Positions 51,873 through 59,590 of a stretch of DNA of 64,000 nucleotides are shown piece after piece (position 1 is the stretch's first letter; each line of letters opens with the position of its first letter). The translations under genes were made by a program, and so were the position numbers. Origin of the DNA: UMGS1370 sp046957575 (lineage in GTDB: Bacteria > Bacillota > Clostridia > Lachnospirales > Lachnospiraceae); the NCBI GenBank assembly GCA_046957575.1, contig JBKUOG010000003.1:1-64000 (forward strand). Direction: 5' to 3'. Under the pieces are notes generated by a model, which saw only the letters and a program-made list of their open reading frames with translations, had not been told where the DNA came from and did not search any database.

Positions 51873-51962
51873 TCAGTTTTTTTGGCACACGAACATTCGG
51901 CACATATCCCACATGCCGTTCATCATGTCCATATTCATCTCCATGAATAAAAACTGACGCAT
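51873..51962 (-). CDS. Methionine-rich leader peptide upstream of metNIQ
   Basis: A 29-codon ORF with nine Met (positions 1, 7, 9, 11, 13, 14, 17, 20, 23). AGGAGG (51971-51976) is eight bases before the ATG, an optimal spacing, and a consensus promoter lies about 43 bases further up. A second stop (TAA) follows the TGA directly. It resembles his/trp/leu-type leader peptides, where scarcity of the cognate aminoacyl-tRNA stalls the ribosome and prevents termination. Downstream are competing hairpins and a terminator, then metN. Too short to be found by routine gene calling. Confidence 0.85.
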   Translation of the reverse strand: MRQFLFMEMNMDMMNGMWDMCRMFVCQKN

Positions 51963-52011
51963 AATAAAGTCCTCCTGCTGCTTTCCCAGCCTGTCTGACT
52001 GAGTTGTAACG

Positions 52012-52040
52012 ATTTTAGTACAGACCAACCGGTTTGTCAA
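52012..52040 (-). promoter_or_regulatory. Promoter of the metNIQ leader
   Basis: Minus strand TTGACA (52040-52035), 17 bases, TAAAAT (52017-52012). Start of transcription is expected near 52005. The -35 box is 25 bases from palindromic element copy C. From here to metN the 568-bp gap is filled by the leader, hairpins and element C. Confidence 0.9.
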
Positions 52041-52065
52041 GTCTTTTCTCTGACATATACATATG

Positions 52066-52213
52066 ATAATAGTTTAGCCATGCATCTTCTTGCACGCTGT
52101 AAGCGTACAAAAAGCGTCGGGCGTCAGCCCTATGAAGATACAGACAGGAAAACTCTTATGAAAACAAGCTTTCAACAATTTTTCCAGTCTGTATCTTCGC
52201 ATGGCTAAATTAT
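52066..52213 (+). repeat. Branched palindromic element, copy C
   Basis: About 148 bp; terminal repeat ATAATAGTTTAGCCATG / CATGGCTAAATTAT (three-base bulge), first arm CTTCTTG...CAAAAAG (one mismatch), second arm GAAGATACAGACAGG against CCAGTCTGTATCTTC (one mismatch). Its edge supplies the TAA stop of the M20 dipeptidase gene (52212-52210). Confidence 0.92.
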
Positions 52214-53634
52214 GCACATAAGTCAATGATTACCTGGGCGAAAATCTCGGCGCTGGCCACCAGCTCGTCAATCACTGCAAACTCGTCTGCACCATGCATC
52301 CGGTTTTCAGTCTCCGGCATAGCCGCGCCAAAGGCAACGCCGTTCTTTAAGTGGTGAACGTAAGTACCTCCGCCGATTGCCAGGCATTCGCCCTTTCTTC
52401 CGGTGTATTCTTCGTATGCCTTTAATAAGGTCTTTACGAAATCGGAATTGCCGTCTACATGGTGAGGCGGAGTCATGGATTGATTTAACAGGGTCATCCC
52501 ATTTTCTGCCATCAGCTTCCGTACTGCTTCCAGGGTATTTTCCTCTGTAGAGCAAATCGGGCAGCGGCTGTCAAAGGTTCCGTCTAAGCTGCCTTCGTCA
52601 ATCTTCAACATGGAAAATGCCACGGTCATCTCTCCGGACAAATCGTCTTTCATATCAATTCCCAGTGCTTTTCCATTTACATCGCCATGAGGGAACAGTT
52701 TCACCAGTTTCTTTACATATTCAACCTGAGGGCAGTCTGCAAGAGGCAGGCGGCTGACTAAGGTCAGAAGGGCCGTCAGAGCATTTTTTCCTGCTTCCGG
52801 AGTAGATGCATGAGCGCCTGCTCCAATGGCAGTGATGGTGTAGATTGGATCATCTTCCAAGGAATCCTGTGCAGTCAGCACAAATTCCATATCAAACTCT
52901 TTTTCTGCCTGGGCAATCACTGGACGGATGTCTTCTAAGGTCTTATTTCCCAGTTCGATGGTCGCAAATGCTTTGCCTGGAACTACGTTTTCTTTGATTC
53001 CTGCTTCCAGCAAAACCAGTCTTGGAAGCGCATCGGATTCTTCCCACTCTGCAGTAAAGTGGCCTGGGAGACGGCCTTTTTCAATGTTTACAACCGGATA
53101 AGACGCATCTGGGGAGAAGGTCATAGGAGCTTCCGGCTCTACGTCATAATAGTGGGCGATGTCGGCGCTTCCGCACTCTTCATCGGTTCCAAGGATCAGG
53201 CGGACATTTTTCTTTAACGGAATACCCAGTTCTTTGACGCAGCGCATTGCATACAGGGCTGCCACTGCCGGTCCCTTATCGTCTGCAGTTCCCCTGCCGT
53301 AGATCTTTCCGTCTTTTACAAGGGGTTCAAATGGTTCGGTTACAGTCCAGCCTTCTCCTGCCGGAACCACGTCTAAGTGAGCCAGAATATCCAGATGGCG
53401 CTCTAACGCACCGAAATCTACAGTTCCTACATAGCTGTCATAATTGGTTGTGGTAAAGCCATACTTTTCTGCCATGGAAAGCGCTGCTCCCAGAGCCCGA
53501 AACGTGCCCTCTCCAAACGGCATTCCTACTTTGTATGCCATTTTTTCGCTGTTAATGCGGCACAGAGTAGCGATGTCTTCCAACATCTCCTGTTTGTGCG
53601 CTTCGATATATTCTTTAATCTGCTGTTTATACAT
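52210..53634 (-). CDS. M20 dipeptidase, PepV/Sapep type
   Basis: A 474-residue Zn dipeptidase. Metal-ligand motifs: HLDVVPAGEGW (~82), GRGTADDKGPAVAAL (~107) and GTDEECGS (~143), the last with the catalytic Glu pair; C-terminal HVDGNSDFVKTL and GGGTYVHHLKNGVAFG. It hydrolyses dipeptides in the cytoplasm. I chose ATG 53634; a TTG eight codons upstream is also possible. Its stop codon lies at the edge of palindromic element C. Last gene of prfC-yqeY-M20. Confidence 0.93.
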   Translation of the reverse strand: MYKQQIKEYIEAHKQEMLEDIATLCRINSEKMAYKVGMPFGEGTFRALGAALSMAEKYGFTTTNYDSYVGTVDFGALERHLDILAHLDVVPAGEGWTVTEPFEPLVKDGKIYGRGTADDKGPAVAALYAMRCVKELGIPLKKNVRLILGTDEECGSADIAHYYDVEPEAPMTFSPDASYPVVNIEKGRLPGHFTAEWEESDALPRLVLLEAGIKENVVPGKAFATIELGNKTLEDIRPVIAQAEKEFDMEFVLTAQDSLEDDPIYTITAIGAGAHASTPEAGKNALTALLTLVSRLPLADCPQVEYVKKLVKLFPHGDVNGKALGIDMKDDLSGEMTVAFSMLKIDEGSLDGTFDSRCPICSTEENTLEAVRKLMAENGMTLLNQSMTPPHHVDGNSDFVKTLLKAYEEYTGRKGECLAIGGGTYVHHLKNGVAFGAAMPETENRMHGADEFAVIDELVASAEIFAQVIIDLCA

Positions 53635-53664
53635 CTCTCGTTCCAGTCCTTTCTCCAAATGCTG

Positions 53665-54111
53665 TTATTTCATCATGCCGACCAAAATTTCCCCAACCAC
53701 TTTTCCGTCTGCTTTGCCCTTTACTAACGGCATAAGAACCTTCATAATCCTGCCCTTATCCTTTGCACATGGGGTCTCAATTTCCAGTTCCTTTAAGACG
53801 CTCTCAATCACTTCTGTAATCTGTTCCGGCGTTAAGTCTGCTGGTGCAAAATCCTGATAAACGGCCAGTCTTTTTGCAGCTTCTTCGCGGATGTCCTCCC
53901 GGTCAGCCGGAGCGGTGTCCATGGTCTCTTTTACCTGCTTGATTTCTTTTTTTACAATGGCGTTTTCTTCATCCTCTGTTAAAGGCGCCCGTTTGTCAAT
54001 TTCTGCATTTTTCAGCGCGCTTAACAGCATAGACAGGGAATCTTTACGCTCTTTGTCCTTGGCCTTCATAGCCTCTACCATAGCTGCTCTTACCACATCA
54101 ATTTTGCTCAT
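53665..54111 (-). CDS. yqeY: GatB/YqeY-domain protein
   Basis: A 148-residue YqeY protein: helical N-terminal half (KERKDSLSMLLSALKNAEID, ~21-40) and C-terminal tail domain related to the tRNA-binding tail of GatB, with KGKADGKVVGEIL. It may assist tRNA-dependent amidation. It is 32 bases after prfC and 30 before the dipeptidase gene. Confidence 0.93.
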   Translation of the reverse strand: MSKIDVVRAAMVEAMKAKDKERKDSLSMLLSALKNAEIDKRAPLTEDEENAIVKKEIKQVKETMDTAPADREDIREEAAKRLAVYQDFAPADLTPEQITEVIESVLKELEIETPCAKDKGRIMKVLMPLVKGKADGKVVGEILVGMMK

Positions 54112-54143
54112 AATGTTTCCCCTTTCTTAACTTTCCATAGTCG

Positions 54144-55736
54144 TTAATTTCTTCCAAACTCACTAAGCACCAGGCCTGGATTCCGTTCCTCTACCATGCC
54201 TACGCTCCAGCTGTTGACAAACAACAGCAGCGGATTGCCCTTTAAGTCCCGGATCTTCTTCATATCAGAAGTTCCCTGAATCCGCTCTACATCCACTTCT
54301 TCCTTATTCTCAACCCAGCGGATATATTCATAAGGCAGACGGTCTAACCGTACTTCTACATTGTACTCATTCTGCAGGCGGTAAGTCAATACTTCAAACT
54401 GGAGAACGCCTACTACTCCTACAATAATTTCTTCCATACCCGTATTAAATTCCTGGAAAATCTGGATAGCGCCTTCCTGTGCAATCTGGTTGACGCCCTT
54501 TAAGAACTGCTTTCTCTTCATGGTGTCAATCTGGCGCACCCTTGCAAAATGCTCCGGCGCAAAGGTTGGAATGCCTTCAAACTCAAACTTTTCATTGGAC
54601 AGGCAAAGGGTATCCCCAATGGAGAAAATGCCTGGATCAAATACACCAATAATATCTCCTGCATAGGCTTCTTCCACGATCTTCCGATCCTGGGCCATCA
54701 TCTGCTGAGGCTGGCTTAAACGGATTTTTTTGCCGCCCTGGACATGGTTTACTTCCATGCCTGCCTCAAATTTTCCGGAAACGATTCGCATAAACGCAAT
54801 CCGGTCTCTGTGGGCCTTGTTCATATTGGCCTGAATCTTAAATACAAATGCAGAGAACTCTTCCTCAAAGGGATTGATTTCCTTTGTAATGGCTTTTCTT
54901 GGCAGCGGAGAGGTAGTCATGGATAAAAAGTGCTGCAAAAAGGTTTCCACACCAAAGTTGGTCAGCGCAGAACCGAAAAATACCGGCGATAACTGTCCTG
55001 CCCGCACTCGTTCCATATCAAACTCATCGCTGGCGCCGTCTAACAGCTCAATCTCATCTAACAGCTGCTGATGGTAGTCTGGGCCAATCAGGGCGTCTAC
55101 GTCAGTTCCTTCTAAACCAAACTCGTTTGACGCCACTTCTTTCTGACCGCCCATTGCTGCTGTAAAGGTAGTGATTTTTTTTGTATTTCTGTCGTAAACA
55201 CCCTTAAAATTCTTGCCGCAGCCGATAGGCCAGTTAATGGGACAGGTATGGATGCCTAATACTTCTTCGATCTCATCCATCAGCTCAAAGGGATCTCTGG
55301 CCTCTCTGTCCATCTTGTTAATAAAGGTAAAGATGGGAATATGGCGCATGACGCATACCTTAAACAGCTTAATGGTCTGGGCCTCCACACCTTTGGAACC
55401 GTCGATGACCATAACAGCAGAGTCCGCTGCCATCAGGGTACGGTAAGTGTCCTCTGAGAAGTCCTGGTGTCCCGGCGTATCCAGAATATTAATACAGAAT
55501 CCGTCGTAGTTAAACTGCATAACGGATGAGGTAACGGAAATACCTCTTTCTTTCTCAATCTCCATCCAGTCAGAGACTGCGTATTTCGCCGCCTTTCTTC
55601 CCTTAACCGTTCCGGCCAGATTGATGGCTCCGCCGTAAAGCAGAAACTTTTCCGTCAATGTGGTTTTACCGGCATCCGGGTGAGAGATAATGGCAAAAGT
55701 TCTTCGTTTTTTAATTTCTTCCGCAATATTCGCCAA
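54144..55736 (-). CDS. prfC: Peptide chain release factor 3
   Basis: A 530-residue translational GTPase. G1 SHPDAGKTT (~20), G2 region RGISVTSS, G3 DTPGH (~85), G4 NKMD (~140). It releases RF1/RF2 from the ribosome. Start: GGAGG followed eight bases later by TTG at 55736 (TTG GCG AAT), giving the expected N-terminus MANIAEEIKKRRTFAIISHPD; an earlier TTG overlaps the ribosome binding site itself. Confidence 0.95.
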   Translation of the reverse strand: MANIAEEIKKRRTFAIISHPDAGKTTLTEKFLLYGGAINLAGTVKGRKAAKYAVSDWMEIEKERGISVTSSVMQFNYDGFCINILDTPGHQDFSEDTYRTLMAADSAVMVIDGSKGVEAQTIKLFKVCVMRHIPIFTFINKMDREARDPFELMDEIEEVLGIHTCPINWPIGCGKNFKGVYDRNTKKITTFTAAMGGQKEVASNEFGLEGTDVDALIGPDYHQQLLDEIELLDGASDEFDMERVRAGQLSPVFFGSALTNFGVETFLQHFLSMTTSPLPRKAITKEINPFEEEFSAFVFKIQANMNKAHRDRIAFMRIVSGKFEAGMEVNHVQGGKKIRLSQPQQMMAQDRKIVEEAYAGDIIGVFDPGIFSIGDTLCLSNEKFEFEGIPTFAPEHFARVRQIDTMKRKQFLKGVNQIAQEGAIQIFQEFNTGMEEIIVGVVGVLQFEVLTYRLQNEYNVEVRLDRLPYEYIRWVENKEEVDVERIQGTSDMKKIRDLKGNPLLLFVNSWSVGMVEERNPGLVLSEFGRN

Positions 55737-55772
55737 GGGTTTTTCCTCCAAAATTCTTGTTATCTAAAAGAT

Positions 55773-55801
55773 GGACGTCCAAAGCAAACACCCGGACGTC
55801 C
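55773..55801 (-). repeat. GGACGTCC hairpin in the prfC leader
   Basis: Two copies of the self-complementary octamer GGACGTCC with 13 bases between, forming an 8-bp stem between the prfC promoter and start codon. No T-run follows. Confidence 0.65.
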
Positions 55802-55826
55802 CGCAAACTTTCTATAATACCGCTTT

Positions 55827-55855
55827 ATTGTAATATTGTTGGTTTATAAAGTCAA
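55827..55855 (-). promoter_or_regulatory. Promoter of prfC
   Basis: Minus strand TTGACT (55855-55850), 17 bases, TACAAT (55832-55827). The -35 box is 26 bases from palindromic element copy D. Confidence 0.85.
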
Positions 55856-55881
55856 TACTCTATAAAAAATTCCTGGAAAGA

Positions 55882-56028
55882 AACCGTTCAGCCATGTGTC
55901 TTCTTGCCCGCTTATAGCGGACAAGAAGCGCTGGGCGTCCGCCCTATGAAGATTTAGACAGGAAAACTCTTATGAAAACAAGTTTTCAACACCTTTTCCT
56001 GTCTAAATCTTCGCATGGCTGAACGGTT
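55882..56028 (+). repeat. Branched palindromic element, copy D
   Basis: 147 bp with a perfect 15-bp terminal repeat AACCGTTCAGCCATG / CATGGCTGAACGGTT, first arm CTTCTTGCCCGCT / AGCGGACAAGAAG, second arm GAAGATTTAGACAGG / CCTGTCTAAATCTTC (perfect). CoaBC on the minus strand reads into it and takes its last 13 codons and stop from it. Confidence 0.93.
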
Positions 56029-57215
56029 ATTTTGGAAATCTCTGTCAAAAGCCGGTCTGCCACTTCTTCTTTGCTCATCTTTTCTAATTCCAGTTCCTTG
56101 TCTTTTGTCAGAATGGTTACCACATTGGTGTCTGTGCCAAATCCCGCTCCGTCTACCTTTAAGTTGTTGGCCACAATCAGATCCAGATTCTTTTTCTTTA
56201 ATTTTTCCCGGGAATGCTCCAGCATATGCTCTGTTTCCATAGAAAATCCGCATAATGCCTGTCCGTCTTTCTTGTGGGTTCCCAGATACCCTAAAATATC
56301 GTCTGTCCGTTCCAGATCCAGGGTCAGACTGCCGTCTTTTTTCTTTACCTTTTCTGTGCTGACAGTGGCCGGACGGTAATCCGCTACTGCCGCCGCCTTG
56401 ATAATCCAATCCTGGTCTTTCGCCCGTCTGGTTACTTCCTCAAACATTTCCCTTGCTGTAGTAATCTCCACAACTTCTGCAAATCTTGGCCGCTTTAAGG
56501 CTGTTGGGCCGGTTACCAGGGTTACCTCTGCCCCACGGTAAGCCGCTGTTTTTGCAATGGCATATCCCATCTTTCCCGTAGAATGATTGGTCAGATAGCG
56601 CACTGGATCGACGGATTCCTGAGTCGGCCCTGCAGTAACTAAAATCTTCTTTCCGGCTAAGTCTTTGGGGTAACCGACTGCTTTTACCAGATAGTCAAAC
56701 AGTTCTTCCGGTTCCGGCATCTTTCCGGCTCCTGTGTCCCCGCAGGCAAGATAGCCTACCTGGGGCTTTAAGACTTCCATGCCGTACTGTTCACAAACCT
56801 TTAAATTGTCCTGGGTAATGGGATTTTCGTACATATTGGTGTTCATGGCCGGAGCAATGATTTTCGGGCATCTGCAGGCAAGAACCGTCGTAGTCAGCAT
56901 ATCGTCTGCAATACCATGGGAAAGCTTTGCAATCACATTGGCGGAAGCGGGAGCAATCAGACACACATCTGCTGCCTTAGCCAAAGATACGTGTTCCACG
57001 CTGAACTCAAAATTCCGGTCAAAGGTATCGACCAGGCATTTGTGGCCGGTCAGGGTCTCAAAGGTAATGGGGTTAATAAAATTTACGGCGTTTTTTGTCA
57101 TCAGGACATGGACGCTTGCCTTTGCCTTTACTAACATACTGGCAAGACCTGCGATTTTATATGCGGCAATGCTTCCGGTTACTCCTAAAAGCACAGTTTT
57201 TCCTTGTAAATTCAT
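55986..57215 (-). CDS. coaBC: Bifunctional phosphopantothenoylcysteine decarboxylase/synthetase CoaBC
   Basis: A 409-residue fusion for steps 2-3 of coenzyme A synthesis. CoaC half (1-180): flavin domain with VTGSIAAYK, PASANVIAKL, PAMNTNMYENP (~110) and active-site Cys in YLACGDTGAGKMPE. CoaB half (~186-395): ILVTAGPTQESVDPVR and the Lys-containing KKKDGSL loop. The last 12-13 residues (TVQPCEDLDRKRC) come from palindromic element D and match the tail of the HD hydrolase. Start follows GGAGGAGG. Divergent from coaX. Confidence 0.95.
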   Translation of the reverse strand: MNLQGKTVLLGVTGSIAAYKIAGLASMLVKAKASVHVLMTKNAVNFINPITFETLTGHKCLVDTFDRNFEFSVEHVSLAKAADVCLIAPASANVIAKLSHGIADDMLTTTVLACRCPKIIAPAMNTNMYENPITQDNLKVCEQYGMEVLKPQVGYLACGDTGAGKMPEPEELFDYLVKAVGYPKDLAGKKILVTAGPTQESVDPVRYLTNHSTGKMGYAIAKTAAYRGAEVTLVTGPTALKRPRFAEVVEITTAREMFEEVTRRAKDQDWIIKAAAVADYRPATVSTEKVKKKDGSLTLDLERTDDILGYLGTHKKDGQALCGFSMETEHMLEHSREKLKKKNLDLIVANNLKVDGAGFGTDTNVVTILTKDKELELEKMSKEEVADRLLTEISKITVQPCEDLDRKRC

Positions 57216-57314
57216 GGCAATTTCCTCCTCCGGTCTGCTTTACAGCCGACTTTTCCTATGCTACAATTGCTTCCATCATAACATAATTCCAATATGATGG
57301 AAAGGAGTTTCCAT

Positions 57315-58085
57315 ATGATTTTAACAATCGACATGGGCAATACCAATATCGTCATCGGCGGTATTGATGAAAAACAGACTTACTTTGAAGAGCGGATTAC
57401 TACCATCCACTCCCGTACCAGTACCGAATATGCGCTTTTAATCAAAGACATTTTAGATCTCCACAGTGTTGACAAAAGCCAGATTGAAGGAAGCATTGTC
57501 TCTTCCGTTGTGCCTCCTTTAAACGCCCCTATCCAGTCTGCCTTAAAGAAGATTTTAGGGAGACGTCCCCTGATGGTAGGTTCCGGCATGAAAACCGGCT
57601 TAAATATTTGTATGGACAATCCCAAGACTGTGGGAAGCGATCAGATTGTAGACGCGGTTGCCGCGCTGAAAGAATATCCATGCCCCATTATTGTCATTGA
57701 TATGGGAACAGCTACTACGATGTCCGTTATCGACAAAAATGGCAATTACATTGGAGGCGTTATCCTCCCCGGCCTGAAAGTTTCCCTGGATTCTTTAAGC
57801 AGCAATGCGGCCCAGCTTCCTTTTATCAGCCTGGAAATTCCTGGAAAAGTCATTGGCAAAAACACTATCGACTGTATGCGCAGCGGTATTTTATATGGAA
57901 ATGCCGCCCAGATGGACGGCATCATCGATCGGATGGAAGAAGAGCTGGGGGAAACCGCTTCTGTAGTTGCCACTGGCGGCCTCTCCCGCTTCGTTACCCC
58001 TCTGTGCCGTCATAACATTCACTACGACCAGGCCCTGCTTCTCAAAGGCCTTCTGGCTCTGTACCGGAAAAACACAACGGACTAA
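57315..58085 (+). CDS. coaX: Type III pantothenate kinase
   Basis: A 256-residue CoaX, the first step of coenzyme A synthesis. ATP-binding ILTIDMGNTNIVIGG at the N-terminus, GSDQIVDAVAA (~105) with the pantothenate site, VIDMGTATTMSVI (~124) and GGVILPGLKVSLDSL. ATG 57315 follows AAGGAG; an earlier ATG at 57294 lacks a site. Its end overlaps the convergent MATE gene by four bases. Confidence 0.95.
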   Translation: MILTIDMGNTNIVIGGIDEKQTYFEERITTIHSRTSTEYALLIKDILDLHSVDKSQIEGSIVSSVVPPLNAPIQSALKKILGRRPLMVGSGMKTGLNICMDNPKTVGSDQIVDAVAALKEYPCPIIVIDMGTATTMSVIDKNGNYIGGVILPGLKVSLDSLSSNAAQLPFISLEIPGKVIGKNTIDCMRSGILYGNAAQMDGIIDRMEEELGETASVVATGGLSRFVTPLCRHNIHYDQALLLKGLLALYRKNTTD

Positions 58086-59407
58086 GTAATTTTCTTCATT
58101 CTCCAGTAATACACCGGAACCAGGGGAATGAGAGCCATGACCCAGGCAGCCGGATCGGAAAAGCAGATTCCGGTATAGCCAAACGGCTCTGCCAGAACCA
58201 GAATGGCGCCAAAGCGGGCGGCCAGTTCAAATACGCCGCCAAGCATTGGTACCAGGCCGTCTCCCAGCCCCTGTAAGGTATTCCGGTATAAAAAGATTAA
58301 GCTTAACGGCGGATAGAACCAGGCGGAAATCTTTAAATACTCTACGCCGTATTCAATCATCTGTCCGCTGTCTCCAGAAGCAAAAATCTTCATCATATAC
58401 GGGCCAAACAGGTAAACTGCCGCTCCGGTTATGACGCTGCATACCATGCAGATGGCAAATCCTGCTGATACCCCTTTCTTTACCCTGTCAAATCTTCCTG
58501 CTCCCATATTTTGTCCCGTATAAGTAGCCATGGCAACTCCCAGAGACGGGAAGGGCTGGGTCGCAATATTTCCAATCTTTCCTGCCGCAGAGAATCCGGC
58601 AATATACACTGGTCCCAGTCCGTTTAACGCAGCCTGTACAATCATGGTTCCGATGGCAGTAATGGAAAACTGAAGCCCCATTGGAATTCCTACGTTTAAA
58701 AGTTTCTTTGCGCTGGATACGCTGCAGTGGATATCCTGTCTGGAAATCTTTAAAATCTCATACTTTTTCGCAATGTGGCGTACACACAAAAGAGCTGAGA
58801 CTGCCTGGGCAATCAGCGTTGCATACGCAGCTCCCGCCACTCCGGTATTGCAGTATAAAATAAACACAATGTCCAGAACAATATTTAAAATAGAGGCAAT
58901 GACCAGAAACAGCAGCGGGGTTTTGCTGTCTCCCAAGGCCCTTAACATACCTGCTAACATATTGTAGGCAAAGGTAATCAGGATTCCTGCAAACAGTACG
59001 CCTAAGTAGGCTCTGGTTTCCCCAAAAATCTCATCCGGCGTATTCATCAGTCTTAAAATCGGATTTAACCCCAGCATTAAAATTACCGTCATGAGGATGC
59101 CTATTACCCCGCACAGCCACACCGACGCTCCTTCATAGCGGCACAGTCCTTTTTTGTCTCCTGCTCCAAACTGCTGGGCCAGGATTACGGAAAATCCGCT
59201 GGTAAGGCCGGTTACCAGTCCCCAGACCAAAAATACTACGCTTCCCGTTGAGCCTACGGCAGCCAGGGCATTGACGCCCAGAAACTGGCCTACAATCACA
59301 GAATCCACTACATTGTAAAACTGCTGGAAAATATTGCCGGCCAGCACCGGAAGCATAAAGGAAATAATCAGTCTGGCCGGATTTCCCCTGCTCATATCAT
59401 TTGTCAT
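58082..59407 (-). CDS. MATE-family efflux transporter
   Basis: A 441-residue MATE protein with 12 predicted helices. PVLAGNIFQQFYNVVDSVIVG (~18) and the second-half counterpart GIPMGLQFSITAIGTMIVQ match the duplicated signature. It exports organic cations or drugs using an ion gradient. ATG 59407 follows GGAGGG; a longer frame would start in the upstream gap without a site. Confidence 0.92.
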   Translation of the reverse strand: MTNDMSRGNPARLIISFMLPVLAGNIFQQFYNVVDSVIVGQFLGVNALAAVGSTGSVVFLVWGLVTGLTSGFSVILAQQFGAGDKKGLCRYEGASVWLCGVIGILMTVILMLGLNPILRLMNTPDEIFGETRAYLGVLFAGILITFAYNMLAGMLRALGDSKTPLLFLVIASILNIVLDIVFILYCNTGVAGAAYATLIAQAVSALLCVRHIAKKYEILKISRQDIHCSVSSAKKLLNVGIPMGLQFSITAIGTMIVQAALNGLGPVYIAGFSAAGKIGNIATQPFPSLGVAMATYTGQNMGAGRFDRVKKGVSAGFAICMVCSVITGAAVYLFGPYMMKIFASGDSGQMIEYGVEYLKISAWFYPPLSLIFLYRNTLQGLGDGLVPMLGGVFELAARFGAILVLAEPFGYTGICFSDPAAWVMALIPLVPVYYWRMKKIT

Positions 59408-59590
59408 GGCATTCGCCCTCCACCTGTCTTTCTTCTTCGAATTCAAGAGTATACGCCCAAACGAAACTTTCGTCAACCAAAATTTTTCCAGGAAAAAATC
59501 CGTATAATTCTTCCAGAATCCGTCCATCATTTTCCTATAAGGCAGCCTTGTCACATGGCTGCGTAAATAACCAATGCGGAGGGAAGAATT

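Noticed and set aside
18861..56028. Classifying the four palindromic copies as insertion sequences
   Set aside because: They are about 150 bp, carry no transposase, and I saw no clear target-site duplication; a non-autonomous element remains possible.
55954..56409. Minus-strand frame overlapping coaBC and element D
   Set aside because: Out-of-frame shadow; coaBC is complete in another frame.
57267..57295. Promoter TTGCTT-17-CAATAT before coaX
   Set aside because: Transcription would start inside the ribosome binding site, and both boxes are weak.
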